From Candidatus Nanopelagicus limnes (GTDB taxonomy: Bacteria > Actinomycetota > Actinomycetes > Nanopelagicales > Nanopelagicaceae): a stretch of DNA of 64,000 nucleotides. This document shows positions 49,202 through 61,200 of the stretch, piece by piece (the first letter of the stretch is position 1; every line of letters begins with the position of its first letter). Below the pieces are notes generated by a model, which saw only the letters and a list, made by a program, of their open reading frames with translations, was not told the origin of the DNA and searched no databases. A program made the position numbers and the translations under genes. Location of the stretch: positions 372,001 through 436,000 of the forward strand of contig NZ_CP016768.2 of assembly GCF_002287885.2 (NCBI RefSeq), read 5' to 3'.

Positions 49202-49213
49202 GCCGACACTTTA
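49202..49213 (-). promoter_or_regulatory. -10 element of a leaderless azlCD transcript
   Basis: On the minus strand TAAAGT (plus coordinates 49208-49213) is six bases before the azlC GTG at 49201. Confidence 0.45.
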
Positions 49214-49240
49214 ATCCAGCCAATCATCAATCACCAAAGA

Positions 49241-49253
49241 TAGGGTCGCAACC
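49241..49253 (+). promoter_or_regulatory. -10 element of a leaderless thyX transcript
   Basis: TAGGGT at 49241-49246 is seven bases before the thyX ATG at 49254. No Shine-Dalgarno sequence. Confidence 0.45.
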
Positions 49254-49973
49254 ATGAGTGATGAGATCATATTTAGAGACGATATGTCAGTAGAGCTTGT
49301 TAAATCAAGTGCAAGTGATGCTGATGTTATTTGGGCAGCCCGTGTTTCAACCGCCGGTGATAAGTCATTGGAAGATGTTGGCGCTGATGCGGCGAAATCA
49401 GAAGGTCTCATTAATTATTTAGCACGTGAGCGACATGGCTCTCCATTTGAACATACCTCGATGACTTTTTTCATATCTGCTCCTATTTTTGTTTTCCGTG
49501 AGTTTATGAGACATCGGATTGCCTCATACAATGAAGAAAGTGGAAGATATCGAGAGTTAAAACCTGTTTTTTATATTCCAAGCAAAGAACGAAAATTAGT
49601 GCAGATTGGTAAAGCTGGTGCTTATACATTTGTTGATGGGACACCAGAACAGTTTGAAATTACAGTTGATGCAATTAAAGAAACTTGTAAATTGGCCTAT
49701 GCAAATTATCAAAAAATGTTAGAGGCGGGTGTGGCACGTGAAGTTGCAAGAGCAGTATTACCAGTGACTTTGTACTCATCTATGTATGTCACAATGAATG
49801 CAAGAGCTTTAATGAATTTTCTTTCACTAAGAACTGCGCGCGAAGGTTCACATTTTCCTTCATATCCACAACGGGAAATTGAGATGGTGGCCGAGAAAAT
49901 GGAAGCACATTTTGCCAAGTTAATGCCGATTACCTACGGAGCATTTCAAAAATCTGGCCGCATAGCCCCATAA
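49254..49973 (+). CDS. thyX: Flavin-dependent thymidylate synthase
   Basis: 239 residues. The ThyX signature RHRxxSxNExSxRY is complete at residues 86-99 (RHRIASYNEESGRY). It makes dTMP from dUMP using FAD and methylene-tetrahydrofolate. It lies next to dapA and RNase J as in other Actinobacteria. Confidence 0.97.
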   Translation: MSDEIIFRDDMSVELVKSSASDADVIWAARVSTAGDKSLEDVGADAAKSEGLINYLARERHGSPFEHTSMTFFISAPIFVFREFMRHRIASYNEESGRYRELKPVFYIPSKERKLVQIGKAGAYTFVDGTPEQFEITVDAIKETCKLAYANYQKMLEAGVAREVARAVLPVTLYSSMYVTMNARALMNFLSLRTAREGSHFPSYPQREIEMVAEKMEAHFAKLMPITYGAFQKSGRIAP

Positions 49974-49981
49974 ATAAGCGG

Positions 49982-49993
49982 TAGCCTTAACCC
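49982..49993 (+). promoter_or_regulatory. -10-like element before dapA
   Basis: TAGCCT at 49982-49987 is six bases before the dapA ATG at 49994. No Shine-Dalgarno sequence. Confidence 0.45.
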
Positions 49994-50884
49994 ATGCAAA
50001 TTACACCACCATTTGGTCGGCTAATCACCGCCATGGTCACTCCATTTTCAAAGTCAGGTGAGATTGATTGGGCTGGTGTTGAAAAGATCGCGGCACATTT
50101 AGTTTCAACTGGCCATGATGGAATTGCAGTTAATGGCACAACTGGTGAGGCACCAACTACTTCTGATGATGAAAAAGATCAGATAATTAAGATTGTCCGC
50201 AAAGTTGTGGGAGATAAAATCAAAATAGTTGCTGGCGCTGGAAATAATGAAACATCTCACTCAGTTGAACAAGCACAGCGCGCTGCAAAAGCAGGTGCAG
50301 ATGGATTATTAGTTGTTACCCCTTATTACAACAAACCACCACAAGCTGGTATCGAAGCTCACTTTAGAGCAATGGCAGATGCCACTGATTTACCAGTCAT
50401 GATGTATGACATTCCTGGTCGTACTGGTGTTGAAATTGAGTCAGATACGATCGTAAAACTTGCAGAACATAAAAATATTGCAGCTTTGAAAGATGCAAAA
50501 GGCAATCCGGCAGCAACTTCATGGGTAATTAAACGCTCTTCAATTCCTGTTTATTCTGGTGATGACATTTTGAATCTGCCATTACTTTCAGTGGGCGCAG
50601 TGGGTTTTGTTTCAGTTTGTGGTCACACAGTTGGCGCAGATTTAAGAGTCATGCTCGATGCTTGGTTTGCTGGAAATTCTGTTAAAGCGCTAGAGATGCA
50701 TCAAAAGCTTCTGCCAGTATTTACTGGAACATTCCGCACTCAAGGTGCGATATTAACTAAGGCTGCGTTAAATTTGATGGGCCTTCCTGGCGGATTTACA
50801 AGATTGCCACTTGTTGATGCAACTGATGCGCAAATTGCGCAATTAAAGGTTGATCTGCAAGCAGGCGGCGTTAAATTAAAATAA
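49994..50884 (+). CDS. dapA: 4-hydroxy-tetrahydrodipicolinate synthase
   Basis: 296 residues, (beta/alpha)8 aldolase-type enzyme. Motifs are AVNGTTGEAPTTSDDEK, VVTPYYNKPPQAG, YDIPGRTGVEI with the catalytic Tyr, and the Schiff-base Lys in IAALKDAKGN. First step of the lysine branch, upstream of dapB's product. Confidence 0.97.
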   Translation: MQITPPFGRLITAMVTPFSKSGEIDWAGVEKIAAHLVSTGHDGIAVNGTTGEAPTTSDDEKDQIIKIVRKVVGDKIKIVAGAGNNETSHSVEQAQRAAKAGADGLLVVTPYYNKPPQAGIEAHFRAMADATDLPVMMYDIPGRTGVEIESDTIVKLAEHKNIAALKDAKGNPAATSWVIKRSSIPVYSGDDILNLPLLSVGAVGFVSVCGHTVGADLRVMLDAWFAGNSVKALEMHQKLLPVFTGTFRTQGAILTKAALNLMGLPGGFTRLPLVDATDAQIAQLKVDLQAGGVKLK

Positions 50885-50888
50885 TTAG

Positions 50889-52563
50889 ATGAATCATCCC
50901 CATCCTGGACTGCCTTACCCTGCGAAGTTAGCTAAGAAAACTCTTCGAATAGTAGCTCTTGGCGGCTTAGGCGAAATCGGCCGCAACATGACAGTTTTTG
51001 AGTATGAAGGAAGATTATTAATTGTTGATTGTGGTGTGTTATTTCCAGGGGAAGATCAACCAGGTATTGATTTAATTTTGCCTGATTTTTCATATCTGAA
51101 AGATCGAATGAATGACATTGAGGCGATATTTCTTACCCACGGGCATGAAGATCATATTGGCGCTGTTCCTTATTTACTTAGAGAGCGCAGTGATATTCGA
51201 ATTATTGGATCTCAGTTAACACTTGCATTTGTTGCTCCTAAGTTAAAAGAGCGCAGAATAACTGCTCCGATGACTCAGGTTAAAGCTGGACAAGTTGAAC
51301 AAGTTGGACCATTTACCTTGGAGTTTGTAACAGTAAATCACTCAATTCCTGATTCATTGGCGGTTGCGATTAAAACACCTGCCGGAGTTATCTTGCACAC
51401 TGGAGATTTTAAAATGGACAAAATGCCACTAGATGGCAAAGTAACGGATTTAGAAACCTTCGCCAGGTTAGGAAAAGAAGGAGTCGATTTATTCTTAGTT
51501 GACTCAACAAATGCTGATGTGCCAGGACTAACTGTGGCAGAAAAAGACATCTATCCAGCATTAAAAGAGGCGATTGATAAGACACCAAGAAGAGTTGTTG
51601 TTACCTCATTTGCATCCCATGTTCACAGAATTCAGCAGGTATTAAACGCTGCTAATGAATCCAACCGTAAGGTTGCATATGTTGGTAGGTCGATGATCCG
51701 AAATATGAAGTTGGCAGAGGACTTAGGTTATTTAAAGGTGCCAAATGGTTTAGTGGTTGATTACAAAGACATTGATACATTCGGTGACAAAATAGTCTTG
51801 GTTTGTACTGGCTCACAAGGTGAGCCACTTGCAGCACTTTCTAGAATTGCAAATGGAGACCATGAAATCCAAGTTGGTAAAGGTGACACAGTAGTTTTAG
51901 CCTCGTCACTTATTCCTGGCAATGAAAAATCTGTTTATCGTGTTATAAATGAATTAACTAGATTTGGCGCTCATGTTGTTCATAAAGGCAATGCAATGGT
52001 TCACGTATCTGGACATGCATCAGCTGGGGAGCTACTTCACTGTTATGAAGTTGTTAAACCTAAAAACGTTTTACCAGTCCATGGTGAGTGGCGACATATG
52101 AGAGCAAATGCTGATCTTGCCATGAAGTCTGGTTTGTCTGAGCACAACGTTGTAATTGCTGAGAATGGAATTACCATTGATGTGGCAGATGGCCATGCTG
52201 ACATATCAGGTTCAGTACCTTGCGGTTATGTTTATGTTGATGGACAAAGTGTTGGCGAGATAACTGAAAGCTCACTAAAGGATCGTCGAATTTTAGGTGA
52301 TGAAGGGTTTATCTCAGTTGTAGTTGTTATAGATTCCCAAAGCGGAAAGATAGTTGCAGGTCCTGATATACACGCTCGTGGATTTACTGAGGATAAAACT
52401 TTATTTGATGATGTTAAAGGCGATATTGAAAAAGCATTAAGTAAGGCAGTTGCAGGTGGATTTAATGGTACGCATCAACTATCTCAAGTAGTACGTAAAA
52501 CCATTGGCAGCTGGGTGGGGGAGGAACATCGTCGTAAGCCGATGATCATTCCGTTAGTTGTTG

Positions 52564-52571
<8 letters not shown>
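50889..52571 (+). CDS. rnj: Ribonuclease J
   Basis: 560 residues. A metallo-beta-lactamase/beta-CASP core with the zinc motif H84-G-H86-E-D88-H89 (FLTHGHEDHIGA). RNase J-typical HVSGHAS and PVHGEWRHMRAN segments are present, with a C-terminal dimerisation domain. It combines endo- and 5'-exonuclease activity in RNA decay. The TAA stop lies inside the loop of an intrinsic-terminator-like hairpin. Confidence 0.96.
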
Positions 52572-54987
<2,416 letters not shown>

Positions 54988-55134
54988 TTCATTTGGCAGG
55001 GTGAGTGGATGGGTGAAAAATCTCTAAAGTTGTAAATAAGCGTGCTGACCCCCAAAAATTTCTCAAAAATTATTGTTCATTACTGCCCTTAAGTTCTACC
55101 ATTAATACTCCCCAAAGCAGGATTGGTTAGCTAA

Positions 55135-55869
55135 ATGGAAAGCAAATCTTCACTAGCGCAGGCAAGAGAAACTGCTGGCTTAACCGTTGAACAAATCTCT
55201 GCATTAACAAATATTCGAGTAGCTGTAATTAAAGATTTAGAAAATAACTCAGTTGATATCTGCGGAGGTATTGCATATGCCCGCGGACATATCCGAACAA
55301 TTACGAAGGTATTAAATCAAAAAACTCCCAAATCTCTATCCTTTGATGCTGACTTAATCGTTGCCGAGATAGAGGCAGCACAGAGTGAAGATGGCAGAAA
55401 AATTATTGAGCGTTTAGCAGAAAATAATGTGGCAGATAAACCAAAAGAGAAAAAGAGAATGAAGTTTCGAACACTGGCTTCAATTTCAGCTGCAGTGTTA
55501 AGCATAGGCTTTGTTGCTCAAGTTGCAATAAATAATGTTTCAAATATTGATGTTGATACCTCTCAAATCACAACAACTCGCAAAAGCTTTCAAAGTGAAG
55601 CTGCTAGCACCCCAACTGGTGTTAACTTAGTAGTGACAGGCATAAGTGGAAAAAGTTGGATTGGTCTAACAAATGCAAATGGTGAGCAAGTGTTTAATGG
55701 ACAAATTTCATCAGGCCAGGTCGCAACTTTTTCTGATCCGCAATTAATTAAAGCTGTGATTGGAAATGCTGGCGCCGTCAAATTAAATCTAAATGGCTCA
55801 GATTTAGGAGTTGCTGGAGCCGATGGTGAGGTAGTTCGCTTAGATTTTGATGCGAATGGGCAGTTGTAA
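55135..55869 (+). CDS. RodZ-like helix-turn-helix membrane protein
   Basis: 244 residues. An N-terminal HTH_25 domain (LAQARETAGLTVEQISALTNIR; about 5-70) is followed by a basic segment and one membrane span (about 110-130). The extracellular part holds a DUF4115-type beta domain. This architecture matches RodZ, which links the cytoskeleton to wall synthesis in rods. Its role here is inferred; many Actinobacteria carry it between ftsK and rimO. Confidence 0.8.
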   Translation: MESKSSLAQARETAGLTVEQISALTNIRVAVIKDLENNSVDICGGIAYARGHIRTITKVLNQKTPKSLSFDADLIVAEIEAAQSEDGRKIIERLAENNVADKPKEKKRMKFRTLASISAAVLSIGFVAQVAINNVSNIDVDTSQITTTRKSFQSEAASTPTGVNLVVTGISGKSWIGLTNANGEQVFNGQISSGQVATFSDPQLIKAVIGNAGAVKLNLNGSDLGVAGADGEVVRLDFDANGQL

Positions 55870-55919
55870 TTCGCTAAATTAGAAGTTATGCAAGCCCTGC
55901 GCTGTATCCTTAGCGCACA

Positions 55920-57332
55920 GTGAGTTCAAAAATCCTTAATGAGAAAAAACCACGTACGGTTGCGTTGGTTACTTTGGGTTGTGCCCGAAATGAAACAGAC
56001 TCTGAGGAGTTAGCTGGGCGACTTGCAGCTGATGGTTGGCAACTAGTTACCAATCCTGCTGATGCTGAAATTGCGGTAATTAACACATGTGGATTTATTG
56101 AAAGCGCTAAGAAAGATTCTATTGACGCTCTGATTCAAGCTCATTCACTTAAGGCAAATGGTGTAACCAAAGCGGTGGTAGCAGTTGGTTGCATGGCTGA
56201 GCGGTATGGCACCGAGCTTGCTCAAGAAATGAGTGAGACTGATGCGATCTTAAGTTTTGATGATTACAAAGATATTTCAGAGCGCTTAAATACCATTATT
56301 GAGGGTGGAAAGATTAAAACCCATGTACCCAAAGATCGCAGAACTCTGCTTCCAATCGCACCGGTTGATCGTGCTGCCAGTCGAGATCTAGCTAAGGGCA
56401 GAGAGGTAAATCCAATTGGCACGGTACTGCGAAAACGACTTGATAATGCACCAATTGCGCCTTTAAAAATTGCAAGCGGTTGCGATCGAAGATGTTCATT
56501 TTGCGCCATCCCATACTTTCGGGGTTCCTTCATCTCTCGCAAACCAGCTGAAATTATTGAGGAAGCAAAGTGGTTGGCAGATAATGGTGTTACCGAGCTT
56601 TACCTAGTTAGCGAAAACACCACCTCATTTGGCAAAGATTTCGGCGACTTAAAAATGATGGAGAAAATGCTGCCTGAGCTTTCTAAAATTGAAGCAATTA
56701 AACGAATCAGACTTTCCTATCTGCAACCAGCTGAGGTCAGGCCAACATTGCTACAAGCCATGATTTCAGTAGATAAAGTTGTTCCTTACTTTGATCTATC
56801 TTTCCAACATGCAAATGGTGATCTGCTTAGAAGTATGCGCAGGTTTGGCGATGGTGAGAAATTCTTGCATCTAATCTCCCAAATCAGAGCACTTTCACCA
56901 ACTGCTGGAATTAGGTCAAACTTTATTGTTGGTTTTCCTGGGGAAAGTGATGCTGCTTTTATGGATCTAATCGAGTTTTTATCTGAAGCACAATTAGATG
57001 CAATTGGAGTATTTGGGTACTCAGATGAGGATAAAACAGAAGCAGAAACTCTTCCAAACAAGGTTGCGCCAGAGCTAATTGCAGAAAGAGTTTCTGAGCT
57101 TTCAACTTTAGTAGATGAGTTAATTACTCAACGCTCTGAGATGAGAATCGGTGAAAAAATTTCTGTATTAATTGAGGATGAAGCAGAACAAGAGGGAAGA
57201 GCAGAACATCAAGGCCCAGATGTTGATGGTTCAACCTTTGTGAAATCTCGAAACAAGTACCGTGTTGGTGATTATGTGGATGCAGTCGTTAGTGATGTCG
57301 CAGGTGTTGACTTGATAGCGCAGGTAATATGA
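55920..57332 (+). CDS. rimO: Ribosomal protein S12 methylthiotransferase RimO
   Basis: 470 residues. The UPF0004 domain has cysteines C21, C57 and C91. The radical-SAM cluster is C188, C192 and C195 (SGCDRRCSFCAIP). A TRAM domain ends the protein. GCDRRCSFC with IPYFRG places it as RimO rather than MiaB. GTG start; overlaps pgsA by four bases. Confidence 0.94.
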   Translation: MSSKILNEKKPRTVALVTLGCARNETDSEELAGRLAADGWQLVTNPADAEIAVINTCGFIESAKKDSIDALIQAHSLKANGVTKAVVAVGCMAERYGTELAQEMSETDAILSFDDYKDISERLNTIIEGGKIKTHVPKDRRTLLPIAPVDRAASRDLAKGREVNPIGTVLRKRLDNAPIAPLKIASGCDRRCSFCAIPYFRGSFISRKPAEIIEEAKWLADNGVTELYLVSENTTSFGKDFGDLKMMEKMLPELSKIEAIKRIRLSYLQPAEVRPTLLQAMISVDKVVPYFDLSFQHANGDLLRSMRRFGDGEKFLHLISQIRALSPTAGIRSNFIVGFPGESDAAFMDLIEFLSEAQLDAIGVFGYSDEDKTEAETLPNKVAPELIAERVSELSTLVDELITQRSEMRIGEKISVLIEDEAEQEGRAEHQGPDVDGSTFVKSRNKYRVGDYVDAVVSDVAGVDLIAQVI

Positions 57333-57871
57333 AAAAAGTTGGACGTCCGAACTTGCCAAATTCACTTACAATTTTTCGAATCATAGCTTTGCCCTTTTGC
57401 GCATACGCCCTATTTAAAAATGGCGGCGATGATGAGAATTGGCGAATTATCGCCTTCACCTTGTTTTTCATCGTGGGCTTAAGTGATATTTTAGATGGCA
57501 AGATTGCCCGAGATCGAAATCAAATTACTGAATTTGGAAAATTACTAGATCCAATTGCTGATAAAGCAATGTTGGCAACTGCCACGATTGGTGCCTCACT
57601 TCTTGGCTATTTGTCTTGGTGGGTGACGGCAATATTTTTAGTCCGAGAGGTTGCTGTAACAATCTTGCGTTTTGCGGTGATTAAAAAAGGTGTGATTCCA
57701 GCAAGTAAGGGTGGCAAACTCAAGACTTTTTTCCAAAACTTTGGAGTGGGATTTTATATATTGCCACTGCCGACAGTTTTAACCCTACCCCGAGATATTT
57801 TCATGGCAATTGCTATTTACTTAACAATTTCAACTGGCGTGGATTACTTTAGAAAGGCATTAAAGAAGTGA
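57329..57871 (+). CDS. pgsA: CDP-diacylglycerol-glycerol-3-phosphate 3-phosphatidyltransferase
   Basis: 180 residues, membrane protein with the CDP-alcohol phosphotransferase motif spanning DILDGKIAR to FGKLLDPIADKA. It makes phosphatidylglycerol phosphate from CDP-diacylglycerol supplied by CdsA. It overlaps rimO and cinA by four bases each. Confidence 0.93.
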   Translation: MKKVGRPNLPNSLTIFRIIALPFCAYALFKNGGDDENWRIIAFTLFFIVGLSDILDGKIARDRNQITEFGKLLDPIADKAMLATATIGASLLGYLSWWVTAIFLVREVAVTILRFAVIKKGVIPASKGGKLKTFFQNFGVGFYILPLPTVLTLPRDIFMAIAIYLTISTGVDYFRKALKK

Positions 57872-58344
57872 GCTCGCCAGTACTGGCTAAATCGATTGTT
57901 AAAAAACTTACAAAAAAAGGGTTGAGCCTTTCAGTTGCTGAATCGGTAACTGCCGGTGGCTTAGCAAGTGAATTGACCAAGATAGCTGGCTCATCAAAGG
58001 TTTTTAAAGGTGGGGTAATTGCATATAGTGATGAGGTTAAAATTTCTGAATTAAAAATTAGTAAAGCTGATTTAAAAAAACACACCGCAGTTTCAGAGGA
58101 GATTGCAATTGCAATGGCGCAGGCGGTGCGATTGAAATTAAAAACAGATTATGCAATATCAACTACTGGGGTAGCAGGACCTGGTAAGGCATATGGCCAG
58201 AAAGTGGGAACTGCCTGGGTTGGGGTATCTAGTAAAAAAGAGAGTTTTGCAGTGGCCTTGACCCTTTCCGGTGATAGGGAATCGATCCGACATGCCATTA
58301 TTGCCAGCGCATTAGCAGCTATAGAGCGTATTCTTAAGCCGTGA
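57868..58344 (+). CDS. cinA: CinA C-terminal domain protein (NMN amidohydrolase type)
   Basis: 158 residues, only the C-terminal CinA/PncC domain: [38 protein letters not shown] and STTGVAGPG. The family deamidates nicotinamide mononucleotide. The N-terminal MoCF domain of longer CinA proteins is absent, usual for this locus. GTG start within the pgsA end; overlaps clgR by four bases. Confidence 0.9.
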   Translation: MSSPVLAKSIVKKLTKKGLSLSVAESVTAGGLASELTKIAGSSKVFKGGVIAYSDEVKISELKISKADLKKHTAVSEEIAIAMAQAVRLKLKTDYAISTTGVAGPGKAYGQKVGTAWVGVSSKKESFAVALTLSGDRESIRHAIIASALAAIERILKP

Positions 58345-58625
58345 TACTTCTACGAACTCATATCGGAAGCACCTTACGTGCTGCCCGGATTGAACAAGGA
58401 CGCACCCTTCGTGATGTTGCAAAGAGCGCCCGAGTTTCTCTTGGCTATTTATCTGAGGTTGAGCGCGGACACAAAGAAGCATCAAGTGAGTTATTAAATG
58501 CAATTTGCTCAGCCCTTGATCTATCTCTTTCCACAATCTTGGTTGATGTTGCCACTGTGGTTAAAAACCACGAATCCCCAGTATTAACAATCTCGACTTT
58601 GCAAGTGGTAGAGACCGCAGCTTAA
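58341..58625 (+). CDS. clgR: XRE-family regulator, ClgR-like
   Basis: 94 residues, a single helix-turn-helix domain ([41 protein letters not shown]) as in ClgR. In other Actinobacteria ClgR activates clp protease genes. Position after cinA and before recA supports this. The C-terminal tail is short. GTG start. Confidence 0.85.
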   Translation: MILLRTHIGSTLRAARIEQGRTLRDVAKSARVSLGYLSEVERGHKEASSELLNAICSALDLSLSTILVDVATVVKNHESPVLTISTLQVVETAA

Positions 58626-58626
58626 A

Positions 58627-59166
58627 TTGTCAGCCGAGCAGGCGGCACCACTTTACGCCCGCCAAACTCTTACCAGCAACAAGTCTCGCGCTGCTATCTT
58701 TAAAGGAGCAAAGGCAGTAATTGCTGAGGTTGGAAATTACCAATCTAATATTGCAGATATTGCTTTGCGAGCGCAGGTTTCTAAAGCCACAATTTACAAT
58801 CAATTCGCCGACAAAGCCGAGATGATGGAGTGCTTAGTTGAAGCTGAAGTAATTAGATTGACCGATCTAGCGCTGAGTGCTTCTTCAAGACAAGAGGCGT
58901 TATACCTATTATCAAAGGAGATCTCCCAAGATCTTGCACTTCGTAAATTAGTTGAAAGTGATCCATTAGATATTGCAAAGTTAGTTACCATCACCCCACA
59001 TTTAACCTGGGTTTTAGTCCATCAGGGAATTGCAAAAGTTTTTGGCGCAGACTCAGCAACTCTTGGGGTAATTCTTCGCTGGTTAATTGGCCAGATTTCA
59101 TCGCCAATTACGCAAGAGGAGTCATTGCAGCAAGCAAAGCGATTATCTGCCACCTTATTTAGCTAG
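58627..59166 (+). CDS. TetR-family transcriptional regulator
   Basis: 179 residues from a TTG start one base after the clgR stop. The N-terminal HTH is ADIALRAQVSKATIYNQFADKAEMM (about 45-70), with a helical ligand-binding part after it. The regulated genes are unknown. It takes the place where other Actinobacteria often have a pspA-like gene between clgR and recA. Confidence 0.8.
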   Translation: MSAEQAAPLYARQTLTSNKSRAAIFKGAKAVIAEVGNYQSNIADIALRAQVSKATIYNQFADKAEMMECLVEAEVIRLTDLALSASSRQEALYLLSKEISQDLALRKLVESDPLDIAKLVTITPHLTWVLVHQGIAKVFGADSATLGVILRWLIGQISSPITQEESLQQAKRLSATLFS

Positions 59167-59178
59167 TAGTTTTTAATA

Positions 59179-59370
59179 ATGCGCATTTCAGAGCTCAGGT
59201 CTCGATTAGCAGATTACTTTCCAGATTCAGATACCTATGCCAGGGATATCATCCACACTGAGCTTGGCGGCATAAGCGTTAATGCCGCGATTGAGATTGG
59301 CATGGAGCCAGATGAGATTTGGAAGGCGGTTATCCGCCATAACCCTTCGATGCCGGCTAAGTACAGATAA
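59179..59370 (+). CDS. DUF3046 family protein
   Basis: 63 residues, containing RLADYFPDSDTYARDIIHTELGGISVNAAIEIG and PDEIWKAV, matching the small actinobacterial DUF3046 family found just upstream of recA. Function unknown. It ends 28 bases before the LexA-type box. Confidence 0.85.
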   Translation: MRISELRSRLADYFPDSDTYARDIIHTELGGISVNAAIEIGMEPDEIWKAVIRHNPSMPAKYR

Positions 59371-59398
59371 CGGCGTGTCCTAGCCCGGTTTTACCCTT

Positions 59399-59420
59399 TC
59401 GAACAGTTGTTCGATACAAT
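59399..59420 (+). promoter_or_regulatory. LexA (SOS) box overlapping the recA promoter
   Basis: TCGAAC-AGTT-GTTCGA at 59399-59414 is a perfect match to the actinobacterial LexA operator (TCGAAC-N4-GTTCGA). It abuts a good -10, TACAAT, at 59415-59420, so bound LexA would block polymerase. No clear -35 is seen, which is common for these promoters. lexA itself is outside the window. Confidence 0.9.
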
Positions 59421-59432
59421 TAGCCTGCCCAA

Positions 59433-59498
59433 CCAGAGCGGATCCACAGTTCCGCTGGCACCTCGTGCCAGCCGTCAGTGGAACTCCGTACCTTCTGG
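59433..59498 (+). promoter_or_regulatory. Large nested stem-loop in the recA 5' leader
   Basis: Four nested pairings form one long hairpin: CCAGA (59433-59437) with TCTGG (59494-59498), CGG (59439-59441) with CCG (59486-59488), AGTTCC (59448-59453) with GGAACT (59480-59485), and CTGGCAC (59455-59461) with GTGCCAG (59465-59471) around a three-base loop. It begins about 6 bases after the expected transcript start and is clearly GC-richer than its surroundings. No known RNA family is recognised. Confidence 0.65.
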
Positions 59499-59576
59499 AC
59501 CGAACAATATGACCTCGCTGCTGGAGTTAAAAAAACCCAAGAGCTGGTCAAGGAGATGAAAGGAAACAAATCAACT

Positions 59577-60671
59577 ATGGCCTCTGCAAACAGAGAACCA
59601 CAAGAAGATAAAAAAGAAGATAAACGATCTAGCGATCGTGCTAAATCCCTAGATACCGCCCTTGCCCAAATCGAGCGTCAGTTCGGTAAAGGATCGGTAA
59701 TGAAAATGGGAGATCGCAAAGCTGTTGCCATGGAGGTTATTCCAACTGGCTCAGTTGCATTAGATATCGCACTCGGCGTCGGTGGCTTGCCACGTGGTCG
59801 CGTTGTTGAAATCTATGGCCCAGAATCATCTGGTAAAACAACGGTGGCATTACATGCAATTGCTAATGCACAAAAAGCTGGCGGTATTGCAGCATTTATT
59901 GATGCTGAGCATGCCCTTGATCCTGAGTATGCAAAGAAACTTGGCGTTGATATTGATGCGCTACTAGTTTCCCAACCAGATACAGGCGAGCAGGCACTTG
60001 AAATTATGGATATGTTAGTCAGATCAGGTGCGATTGATATTGTCGTAGTTGACTCAGTTGCAGCTTTAGTACCAAGAGCTGAAATTGAAGGCGAGATGGG
60101 TGACTCACATATGGGTCTACAAGCCCGCCTTATGTCACAAGCGCTTCGTAAAATGACTGGTGCGCTTCACCAATCAAATACCACTGCAATCTTTATCAAT
60201 CAGCTGCGAGATAAGATCGGTGTTTTCTTTGGTTCACCAGAGACAACTACAGGTGGTAAAGCATTAAAGTTTTATGCATCAATTCGATTAGATGTGCGCA
60301 GAATTGAAACCTTAAAAGATGGTCAAGATGCGGTTGGTAATAGAACTCGCGTCAAGATTGTTAAGAACAAGGTTGCGCCCCCATTTAAGCAAGCAGAGTT
60401 TGACATCATCTATGGCGTTGGAATCAGCCGTGAGGGCTCTCTAATTGATATGGGTGTTGAAGCTGGCATCGTTAAGAAATCTGGCGCCTGGTTCACCTAC
60501 GAAGGTGATCAACTAGGTCAGGGTAAAGAAAATGCCCGCGCCTTCTTAATTGATAATCCAGATCTTGCAAATGATATTGAGAAGAAGATTCGGGCATCAT
60601 ATGTGCCAGCTGATATCGACCCTGCATTAGTGGCAGCAGTTGATGAGGCTACAGCTGATGTTGAGTTCTAA
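59577..60671 (+). CDS. recA: Recombinase RecA
   Basis: About 364 residues from ATG 59577. Walker [10 protein letters not shown] at 81-89, Walker B region [20 protein letters not shown], and the [24 protein letters not shown]-binding loop are all present. It forms the recombination filament and triggers LexA cleavage. Upstream ATG 59556 and GTG 59478 are in frame. I chose 59577 because the extra residues are not part of the RecA family and AAAGGA lies 12 bases before it. No intein. It is controlled by the LexA box upstream. Confidence 0.95.
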
Positions 60672-60694
60672 TCTCTAACTCATTTAAAAATACC

Positions 60695-61183
60695 TTGAAG
60701 AAAAATCAAGAGGTAGTAGCTGATCCCTACTCTGAGGCGATGTCGATTGCGTTATACGCTCTCGCGCCACGCGCTAAGAGTAGGGATGAGTTGTTTAAAC
60801 AATTACTAAAACGTGGTGTGGATGCTGATAATGCCAATGCAGTCTTAGATTCTTTGGAGTTACAAGGTTTATTAAATGACTTAGAGTTTGCCAAGTTATG
60901 GAGTGAATCAAGGCAACGGGCTAAGAAGTTAAGTAAGCGAGTAATCGCCGGTGAGCTTCGTAGCAAGGGAGTCTCACAAGATATTATCAATGAGGTTATT
61001 GAAGAAATTGATGATGAGACTGAGTACAACCAAGCGTTTTTACTGGCAGAGCGAAAATATAAATCAATCGCGCACCTTGATCCTGAGGTCACATATCGAA
61101 GAATTTCAGGTTTATTAGCGCGTAAAGGTTATGGTCATGGAATTTGCGCAAGAATTATGCGGGAGTTAACTCAGGTTAATTAG
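60695..61183 (+). CDS. recX: Regulatory protein RecX
   Basis: 162 residues with RecX three-helix repeats ([43 protein letters not shown]). It inhibits RecA filament growth in other bacteria. TTG start without a clear Shine-Dalgarno sequence, 23 bases after recA; a downstream start is possible. Confidence 0.9.
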   Translation: MKKNQEVVADPYSEAMSIALYALAPRAKSRDELFKQLLKRGVDADNANAVLDSLELQGLLNDLEFAKLWSESRQRAKKLSKRVIAGELRSKGVSQDIINEVIEEIDDETEYNQAFLLAERKYKSIAHLDPEVTYRRISGLLARKGYGHGICARIMRELTQVN

Positions 61184-61187
61184 CAAG

Positions 61188-61200
61188 TAGAATTGGGCAT
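61188..61200 (+). promoter_or_regulatory. -10 element of a leaderless miaB transcript
   Basis: TAGAAT at 61188-61193 is seven bases before the miaB ATG at 61201; no Shine-Dalgarno sequence. Confidence 0.5.

Noticed and set aside
59477-59490. GTGGAACTCCG in the recA leader as a T-box element
   Set aside because: Only a partial match to the T-box core, no specifier stem or terminator, and recA is not an amino-acid-related gene; the bases are better explained by the nested stem-loop.
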